Source: Triticum aestivum (Eukaryota; Streptophyta; Magnoliopsida; Poales; Poaceae). From it: a stretch of 64,000 nucleotides of DNA. A program made the position numbers and the translations under genes. The notes under the pieces were generated by a model. It had not been told where the DNA came from and did no database searches. It saw only the letters and a list, made by a program, of their open reading frames with translations. Shown here one piece after another: positions 57,257-64,000 of this stretch. Location of the stretch: assembly GCF_018294505.1 (NCBI RefSeq), contig NC_057803.1, positions 685,317,881 to 685,381,880 of the forward strand, given 5' to 3'. Every line of letters begins with the position of its first letter. Position 1 is the stretch's first letter.

Positions 57257-57448
57257 GCCCCCGAGCCGGCTCCGCTCCTGGAGCAGGGCGGGCTCGTCAG
57301 GCCGCCGTCGACTCTGATCTGGATGGGGTTGGCGCCGGTGCTTGACGGCCCACTGTTGATGATGGCGTCTTCTGCAGGGGCGCGTGTAGTTAGTGTCCCT
57401 TTAGGATCTGCTCCTTGCGAGGAATCAAAGACGCGTCCCATGGGGGCT
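57257..57448. other. Short GC-rich spacer in element E
   Basis: No gene. It lies between the stop of the B3-like gene and the start of the tandem duplication. It probably contains the 3' untranslated region of the antisense gene. Confidence 0.4.
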
Positions 57449-58694
57449 TGTAAGGTGCCTGTGATCCTGTTTTGTTAATATAACCCTGGTCGTAGAATTG
57501 TGCGAGTTGCTCATTCCGTCTTAGCTCAGTCCTCCCTTTCGAACCTCACGAGGGCTTGGTGCTCTGCGCCGACAGGTCCCAGTCCCAAGGCGGCTTCAGC
57601 CGTCGCTGGTATGCCAGGTCGCGATGCCGTGGTCAAGGCCAGGAGGTGAGCGACCCGGAGTCCGGTAAGAGCCCCTGAGTCGCGATGCTCAGGAGGTCCC
57701 CTTTGGCTCTCAAGCAGTCGTCGTTTGGTGAGAAAGGAGAGCGGCGTCGCTAACACGGGATAGCATTAGGTGCGGGGATGGTGCCACAGTAGCTGGCGCT
57801 TCCGGGTGATGACTTATCTCGAGAATCAGGGGCCGCTCTTTGGTGTGTCACCGGGTCCGTGCATCGACATGCGCGAGGTTGCTCGGCGAGGTCCTCGTGT
57901 GTCTCTCCCCTCTCGCCTTTGCTCCCCTTTCTGCTCTACGTCCTCGGGTCCCGGCCCTCGAGCGAGTCTCAGCCGTCGCTGGTATGCCAGGTCACGATGC
58001 CGTGGACAAGGCCAGAGGGTGAGGGCTGGAGAGCCAGTAGGAGCCCTGAGTCGTGATGCTCAGGCACCCCCCCTTTAACGTGCAAGCGGTTCGCGCGGAC
58101 GAGAGTGGAGGAGACACCGCAAGGGCCTCGCCTGACGCAGCTCCTTTAAGAGATCCTGTAGACCCATCATAGAAAAAAAACGAGGGGTTGCTATGACAAT
58201 TGGCAGTCAGCCATTGGTTGCTTCAAGGGGTAATGAGGCACTGAAGGCTTGACGAGGTGACGCTATGCGGGGCTGCCGCGGCCAGAGCTCAGCCATTCAG
58301 GTTTGTCGGTGTTGCAGGGACGGACCCATGCGCAAGCGTCGTGCCGTTTGGGAGCAGCTCCGTTAGTTGGCGTCAACTGAGCAGGCAACTAGGTAAAACA
58401 CATTAGCCGCGAAGGAGTGGATTCATTCAAATAGATGCTGGGAAGGCGGACATCACTGGGTCAGGCCTGAGCGACTTGGGGATCATGCAGCCCGAGGGGC
58501 GCCCCCAATAAGGTAAGCTAACAACATGAAATAAAAGGGATACATGCCGCAGGGACGGACCCACGCGGCCTGGGAATAATGCAGCCCTGGGGGGCGCTCC
58601 CAGCTGGAAGTGAACCTTGAAAGATGTCACCTGATGACGTTGAGGACGAAGGGGTGTTGGTGTAGCAGACTCGGTGGGCTACGGAAGCCGATCC
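57449..58694. other. Non-coding part of duplication unit 1
   Basis: No supported gene. It repeats the phrase AGCCGTCGCTGGTATGCCAGGTC at 57598 and 57968, an internal short repeat. A potential AATATAACCC polyadenylation-like patch lies near 57475. Confidence 0.5.
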
Positions 58695-59231
58695 TCATGA
58701 GCCCCCAGGCCCGGGGGCCTCGAGAGGCTCCAGAGGTGCTGGCGGCTCCCCGTGGACCATCTCCATCTCCGCCAGGGCTGCGGAACGCCTGGCCTCTTGT
58801 GCCTCCATGATGCCCCTCATGAGGCGCTGGTACGTGGCAGCCGCGTTCGGCAAGCCATAAGGCATGCGAACGTAGCTGTGGGGTGGCCCTCCGCAGTGCC
58901 CCACTCGTGAGGGCCAGAGGCGCTCCAGAGAGGCAACTCGGTTGAGCCCTGGTATGTCGATGCAGACGCGCAGCCCGCCATCCTCACCTGGATGGGGGGC
59001 CACTGTTGGTAGACGGCGGCCGCCTTTCATGACTCTTGACTCCTGTAGCTCCTGAATGGCCTTGCTGATGAACTCCTGAGGGTCTGGCTCTCCTAGCCTT
59101 ACTCCTTGAGGGAAACGTGCTTCGAAACATGCCTCCATGTGGTGCCCAAGCGCCTCCCTCGTGACCCTAGCCAGGTCGGTGGCCCTCCAGGGGAGAGCCC
59201 CCGAGCCCTGCTTGAGGAGGGCGCCGGGCAC
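58695..59231 (-). pseudogene. Reverse transcriptase remnant, unit 1
   Basis: The frame begins with residues like the lead-in of gypsy RT (KAIQELQESRVMKGG), keeps a recognisable GGLRVCIDIPGLNR block, then jumps to SYVRMPYGLPNAAATYQRLM. The section between these two RT blocks, which normally contains the first catalytic Asp, is missing, and the YxDD box that should follow does not appear. The tail is Pro/Glu rich. It cannot be a working polymerase. The same deletion is present in unit 2 (61919-62380), so it arose before the duplication. Confidence 0.7.
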
Positions 59232-59400
59232 GTTTTCCTATGTGATGGAAGGAGGTTCCCTTGGGCAAGCACGGGCCCGGAGGGGCCTGCCTCCTGAGGA
59301 GCGGGGCCGGACGATGTCTTCTTCTTCTTGGGGGTGGTCTCGGGAAGCCTCCTGCTTCCGTGATCCGGGTCTTCCAGCGACGCGGCCTGAAAGGCTCGTT

Positions 59401-59913
59401 CTAGGGAACACACCGCATCCTTCTCTTCACAGGGCACCATGATGACTCCGCCACTTCCTGGCATCTTGAGGACATTGTAGCCGTGACGACCATGAACTTA
59501 GCCAGCGCTGGGTACCCGAGGATGGCGTTGTACGACAGGCGAATGTGAGCGACGTCGAAGTCGATGAGCTCGGTGCAGTAGTTGTCGCGTGCCCCGAAGG
59601 TGACAGGGAGGCAGACCTGCCCAATCGGGACCGTGGAGCCTTTGGTGATTCCGGAGAAAGGCTTGGTTGGCTGAAGCTGGCTGTAGGGCACTTGGACATT
59701 GTTAAATGTTTCCGCGGACAGGACGTTGAGCCCTGCTCCGCCATCGATGAGGGTCCTGGTGACCACCACGTTGCTGATGATTGGGGAACAGAGCATCGGG
59801 AGGACTCCGGCTGTAGCCGCACACTTGAGCTGATCTGCTGAGCTGAACGTGATGGCGCACGCCGACCACCTGAGAGGGTGCGTGGCTTCGAGCCTGGGGA
59901 GGACTGCATTCAC
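59401..59913 (-). pseudogene. gypsy aspartic protease region, unit 1
   Basis: The 170-codon frame shows RWSACAITFSSADQL, then TLIDGGAGLNVLS with the protease Asp in the DGG form typical of grass gag-protease elements, then GYPALAKFM. It lies downstream of gag in element order. Its C-terminal end passes into a different frame near 59470 (unit 2 reads MPGSGGVITVPCEEK in frame), so unit 1 carries a small deletion there. Confidence 0.7.
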
Positions 59914-60673
59914 TTCACGGGCGAACTGCTTGAAGATGCGTTGAGAGGCTGGGGCTTGAGCCCCGCCCAGGATGCAGGCGATCGCGCGCGGCTCCTGGAA
60001 GCCCCCGGCCTCCTCGTCCTGGTGGCGGTCCTCATTTCTCCTTGGTTGCGGCGGCAGCGAAGGGAGGCCTGTGTTGCCTTGCGGGCGATCCTCGCGAGGC
60101 TGACCCCTCCAGTCTCCCTCGCGAGGCGGGTCTTGCCAGCGATCCTCGCGAGGTTGATCGCGCCACCCTTGGCGCGGGTCACGGTCTTCCCAGCGTCATG
60201 CGTTCCTTCCTCCTCCTCGACCGTAGCCCCGGTCACCGTGGTCGGGGCGACGGCCGATCCTTCCTTCTCGCACGCCTCGGAGCTCTTGACATTCGTTGGT
60301 GTTGTGGGTGTGCAGGTCGTGGTACACACAGTACCGGCTGCCCTTGGAAGGTTCGGGCTGATCTCTGCCCCGCTTGGTGTCTGGTTCTGCCACGAGCACG
60401 GCAGCCCCCTTGCGCTTCACATCCTTGGTCTTGGGATTCTTCTCTTCAGGGTCCACGGCAGGCAGCTCGAGGAGGGATAGACGCCCTTCCTCAGCCCTAG
60501 CGCACTTGGTTGCCAAGTTGAACAGCTCCAAAGAAGTGCACAGGTCTTCATGCATCGCAAGCTCCTCCTTCATCTTGACATCGCGCACGCCGTCGGAGAA
60601 GGCTGAGATAATGGCCTCCTCAGTCACCCTGGGAATCTTGAGGCGTGCATTGTTGAAGCACTGGATGTACTTC
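59914..60673 (-). pseudogene. gag 3' part, unit 1
   Basis: The frame 60627-60196 carries MTEEAIISAFSDGVRD, a Lys/Glu-rich linker and an intact Cys/His motif YCVYHDLHTHNTNEC, then Arg/Gly-rich sequence. The stretch 60195-59914 continues in a shifted frame rich in Arg/Ser repeats. Truncated at 60673, where the duplication joint replaces the Gag core. Confidence 0.65.
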
Positions 60674-61918
60674 TGTAAGGTGCCTGTGATCCTGTTTTGT
60701 TAATATAACCCTTGTCGTAGAATTGTGCGATTTGCTCATTCCGTCTTAGCTCAGTCCTCCCTTTCGAACCTCACGAGGGCTTGGTGCTCTGCGCTGACAG
60801 GTCCCAGTCCCAAGGTGGCTTCAGCCGTCGCTGGTATGCCAGGTTGCGATGCCATGGTCAAGGCCAGGAGGTGAGCGACCCGGAGTCCGGTAAGAGCCCC
60901 TGAGCCGCGATGCTCAGGAGGTCCCCTTTGGCGGTCAAGCAGCCGTCGTTCGGTGAGAAAGGAGAGCGGCGTCGCTAACACGGGATTGCATTAGGTGCGG
61001 GGGTGGTGCCACGGTAGCTGGCGCTTCCGGGTGGTGACTTATCTCGAGAATCAGGGGCCGCTCTCTGGTGTGTCGCCGGGTCCGTGCATCGGCAGGTGTG
61101 AGGTTGCTCGGCAAGGTCCTCGCGTGTCCCTCCCCTCTCGCCTTTGCTCCCCTTTCTGCTCTACGTCCTTGGGTCCCGACCCTCGAGCGAGTCTCAGCCG
61201 TCACTGGTATGCTAGGCCGCGATGCCGTGGACAAGGCCAAAGGGTGAGGGCTGGAGGGCCAGTAGGAGCCCTAAGTCGCGATGCTCAGGCACCCCCCCTT
61301 TAACGTGCAAGTGGTTCGCGCGGATGAGAGTGAAGGAGACACCGCAAGGGCCTCGCCTGACGCAGCTCCTTTAGGAGATCCTGTAGACCCATCATAGAAA
61401 AAACGAGGGGTTGCCATGACGATTGACAGTCAGCCGTTGGTTGCTTCCGAGGGGTAACGAGGCACTGAAGGCTTGATGAGGTGGCGCCATGCGGGGCTGC
61501 CGCGGCCAGAGCTCAGCCATCCAGGTTTGTCGGCGTTGCAGGGACGGACCCATGCGCAAGCGTCGTGCCGTTTGGGAGCAGTTCCGTCAGTTGGCGTTGG
61601 TTGAGCGAGCAACTAGGTCAAACACATTAGCCGCGAAGGAGTGGATTCATTCAAATAGATGCTGGGAAGGCGGACATCACTGGGTCAGGCCCGAGCAACT
61701 TGGGGATGATGCAGCCCGAGGGGCGCCCCCAACAAGGTAAGCTAACAACATGAAATAAAAGAGATACATGCCGCAGGGACGGACCCACGCGGCCTAGGAA
61801 TAATGCAGCCCTGGGGGGCGCTCCCAGCTGGAAGTGAAACTTGAAAGATGTCACCTGATGACGTTGAGGATGAAGGGGTGTTGGTGTAGCAAACTCGGTG
61901 GGCTGCGGAAGCCGATCC
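60674..61918. other. Non-coding part of duplication unit 2
   Basis: Counterpart of 57449-58694. No supported gene; the short ORFs on both strands are not conserved in frame between the two units. Confidence 0.5.
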
Positions 61919-62380
61919 TCACGAGCCCCCAGGCCCGGGGGCCTCGGGAGGCTCCGGAGGTGCTGGCGGCTCCCCGCGGACCATCTCCATCTCCGCCAGG
62001 GCTATGGAACGCCTGGCCTCTTGTGCCTCCACGATGCCCCTCATGAGGCACTGGTACGTGGCAACCACATTCGGCAAGCCGTAAGGCATGCGAACGTAGC
62101 TGTGGGGTGGACCTCCACAGCGCCCCACTCGCAAGGGCCAGAGGCGCTCCAGAGAGGCGACTCGGTTGAGCCCTGGTATTTCGATGCAGACGCGCAGCCC
62201 ACCATCCTCGCCTGGATGGGGAGCCACTGCTGGTAGGCGGTGGCCGCCTTTCATTACCCTTGACTCCTGTAGCTCCTGAATGGCCTTGTTGACGAACTCC
62301 TGAGGGTCTGGCTCTCCTTGCCTTACTCCTTCTTGAGGGAAACGTGCTTCGAAACACGCCTCCATGTGGTGCCCAAGCAC
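61919..62380 (-). pseudogene. Reverse transcriptase remnant, unit 2
   Basis: Same organisation as 58695-59231: KAIQELQESRVMKGG, GGLRVCIEIPGLNR, then directly SYVRMPYGLPNVVATYQ. The catalytic centre is missing. A frameshift relative to unit 1 lies near 62330. Confidence 0.7.
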
Positions 62381-62464
62381 CTCCCTCGTGACCCTAGCCA
62401 GGTCGGTGGCCCTCCAGGGGAGAGCCCCCGAGCCCTGCCTGAGGAGGGTGCTGGGCGCGCTTTC

Positions 62465-63104
62465 CTATGCAATGGAAGGAGGTTCCCCCTGGGCAGGCAC
62501 GGGCCCAGAAGGGCCTGCCTCCTGAGGGGCCGGGTCGGACAATGTCTTCTTCTTCTTGGGGGCGGTCTCGGGAAGCCTCATGCTTCCGTGATCCGGGTCT
62601 TCCAGTGACGCGGCCTGAAAGGCTCGTTCCAGGGAACACACCGCGTCCTTCTCTTCACAGGGCACCGTGATGACTCCGCCACTTCCTGGCATCTTGAGGA
62701 CGTTGTAGTCGTGGTGAGTTACGGCCATGAACTTGGCCAGCGCTGGGTACCCAAGGATGGCGTTGTACGGCAGGCGAATGTGAGCGACGTCGAAGTCGAT
62801 GAGCTCGGTGCGGTAGTTGTCGCGTGCCCCGAAGGTGACAGGGAGGCAGACCTGCCCAATCGGGACCGTGGAGCCGTCGGTGATTCCGGAGAAGGGCTTG
62901 GTTGGCTGAAGCTGGCTGTAGGGCACTTGGAGATTGTTGAATGTTTCCACGGACAGGACGTTGAGCCCTGCCCCGCCATCGATGAGGGTCCTGGTGACTA
63001 CCACATTGCTGATGATTGGGAAACAAAGCATTGGGAGGACTCCAGCTGTAGCCGCACACTTGAGCTAATCTGATGAGCTGAACGTGATGGCGCACGCCGA
63101 CCAT
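62465..63104 (-). pseudogene. gypsy aspartic protease region, unit 2
   Basis: The frame 63031-62465 has TLIDGGAGLNVLSVETF, GYPALAKFMAVTHHDYN and MPGSGGVITVPCEEK. A TAG near 63065 (where unit 1 reads a Gln codon) separates it from the preceding conserved RWS block. This copy keeps the segment around 62705 that unit 1 has lost. Confidence 0.7.
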
Positions 63105-63144
63105 CTGAGAGGGCGCGTGGCTTCGAGCCTGGGGAGTACTGCAT

Positions 63145-64000
63145 TCACTTCGCGGGTGAACTGCTTGAAGATGCGTTCAGAGGCTGGGGCCTGAGCCCTG
63201 CCCAGGATGCAGGAGATCGCGCGCGGCTCCTGGAAGCCCCCAGCCCCCTTGTCTTGGTGGCGGTCCTCGTTTCTCCTTGGCTGCGGCGGCAGTGGGGGGA
63301 GGCCTGCGTTGCCTTGCGGGCGATCCTCGCGAGGCTGATCCCTCCAGTCTCCCTCGCGAGGCGGGTCTTGCCAGCGATCCTCGCGAGGTTGATCGCGCCA
63401 CCCTTGGCGCGGGCCACGGTCTTCCTAGCGTCCTGTGTTCCTTCCTTCTCCTTGACTGTAGCCCCGGTCACCGCGGTCGGGGCGATGGCCGATCCTTCCT
63501 TCCCGCACGGCTCGGAGCTCTTGACATTCGTGGTGTTGTGGGTGTGGAGGTCATGGTACACACAGTACCGACTGCCCTTGGAAGGTTCGGGCTGATCTCT
63601 GCCCCGCTTGGTGTCTAGCTCTGCCGTGAGGACGGCAGCCCCCTCGCGCTTCACATCCTTGGCCTTGGGCTTCTTCTCTTCTGGGTCTGCGGCAGGCAGC
63701 TCGAGGAGGGAGAGACGCCCTTCCTCAGCCCTGGCGCATTTGGTTGCCAAGTTGAACAGCTCCAAGGAAGTGCACAGGTCTTCATGCATCGCCAGCTCCT
63801 CCTTCATCTTGACATCGCGCACGCTGTCGGAGAAGGCTGAGATGATGGCCTCCTCAGTCACCTTGGGAATCTTGAGGCGTGCGTTGTTGAAGCGCTGGAT
63901 GTACTTCTACAGGGTCTCCCCGGGTTGTTGCTTGATGCGGCGCATGTCGCTCACGGCGGGTGGCCGATCGCGAGTACCTTGGAAGTTGGCGATGAAGCGG
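63145..64000 (-). pseudogene. gag of element E, unit 2 and single-copy upstream part, right-truncated
   Basis: From the right edge the minus strand reads a Gag core ending in GETL, a TAG near 63912, KYIQRFNNARLKIP, then the 238-codon frame 63861-63145 (MTEEAIISAFSDSVRD...). The Cys/His motif starts normally (YCVYHDLHTHNT) but a 1-bp change near 63525 shifts the frame and loses the last Cys, which unit 1 keeps. The start of gag is beyond the window. Confidence 0.7.

Larger units (their letters stand above)
57449..60673 (-). repeat. Tandem duplication in element E, unit 1 (3225 bp)
   Basis: It starts at TGTAAGGTGCCTGTG and ends at GGATGTACTTC. It matches 60674-63907 over its whole length with several percent divergence and small indels. 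It carries non-coding DNA (57449-58690), the RT remnant, protease and gag 3' part. The sequence left of unit 1 and right of unit 2 is single-copy here. Confidence 0.92.
60674..63907 (-). repeat. Tandem duplication in element E, unit 2 (3234 bp)
   Basis: Begins with the same TGTAAGGTGCCTGTG as unit 1 and ends with GGATGTACTTC, after which normal Gag sequence continues (CTACAGGGTCTCC). The left joint (60673/60674) therefore fuses the middle of gag to the 3' non-coding region. Confidence 0.92.
41145..64000 (-). mobile_element. Element E: non-autonomous gypsy element with internal tandem duplication, split by element T, right end off-window
   Basis: On the minus strand the order is: gag (from beyond 64000), protease, RT remnant, a 3.2-kb second copy of these, an antisense B3-like gene, a polypurine tract (56249-56235), and the 3' LTR (56234-56187 plus 42047-41145). 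The chromovirus T (42048-56181) sits inside the 3' LTR. E inserted into the 3' LTR of D. No intact polymerase exists in the visible part. The 5' LTR and start of gag lie beyond the window. Confidence 0.78.

Noticed and set aside
60042..60500. ORFs on the plus strand over the gag copies of element E
   Set aside because: Opposite-strand shadows of GC-rich gag sequence. They are not kept in the same frame between the two duplication units and have no promoter-like sequence, unlike the B3-like gene.
1..64000. Host genes, tRNA, rRNA, CRISPR arrays or bacterial-type operons
   Set aside because: None seen. All recognisable coding motifs belong to LTR retrotransposons or to genes carried inside them, and CRISPR or operon structures are not expected in a plant nuclear genome.

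Overview
The window is intergenic DNA from a large grass genome. The LTR types, chromovirus, BARE/Angela-like copia fragment, Athila-type elements and a short Stowaway-type MITE point to wheat, Aegilops, barley or a relative. I found no host protein gene, rRNA or tRNA. At least 95% is nested LTR retrotransposons. Family names are from memory of Triticeae repeats and are offered only as clade-level calls.

Layout. Element A (1-8882, +) is a non-autonomous Ty3/gypsy element cut by the left edge, with sense gag-protease and an antisense spliced gene before its 3' LTR. Element B (8883-17226, -) is a second copy of the same family, tail to tail with A; A appears to have landed in B's 3' part, so the rest of B lies off the left edge. 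17227-19992 is LTR-like sequence of a long-LTR gypsy family. 19993-21467 is unassigned apart from a 67-bp MITE.

From 21468 on there is a chain of insertions. Element C (Athila-like, 21468-26597, +) is interrupted by copia remnant K (26598-29383, +). K is interrupted by Athila element D (29384-41144, +). D carries a 2506-bp solo LTR in the end of pol (35659-38164, perfect target duplication CGTAA), and its 3' LTR is interrupted by element E (41145-64000, -). E's 3' LTR is interrupted by an intact, very young chromovirus T (42048-56181, -, target duplication CCGCA). E also contains a 3.2-kb internal tandem duplication of gag-protease-RT remnant and an antisense B3-like gene.

How the genes fit together. 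Only T has an uninterrupted gag-pol with all catalytic motifs. A, B and E have gag and protease but no working polymerase and must depend on a partner element. They share an unusual plan: sense gag-protease, then an oppositely oriented gene with its own TATA box between pol and the 3' LTR. T instead carries an extra sense ORF ahead of gag, with 3' splice-site-like sequences touching the starts of both ORFs. These additional genes are the most interesting content.
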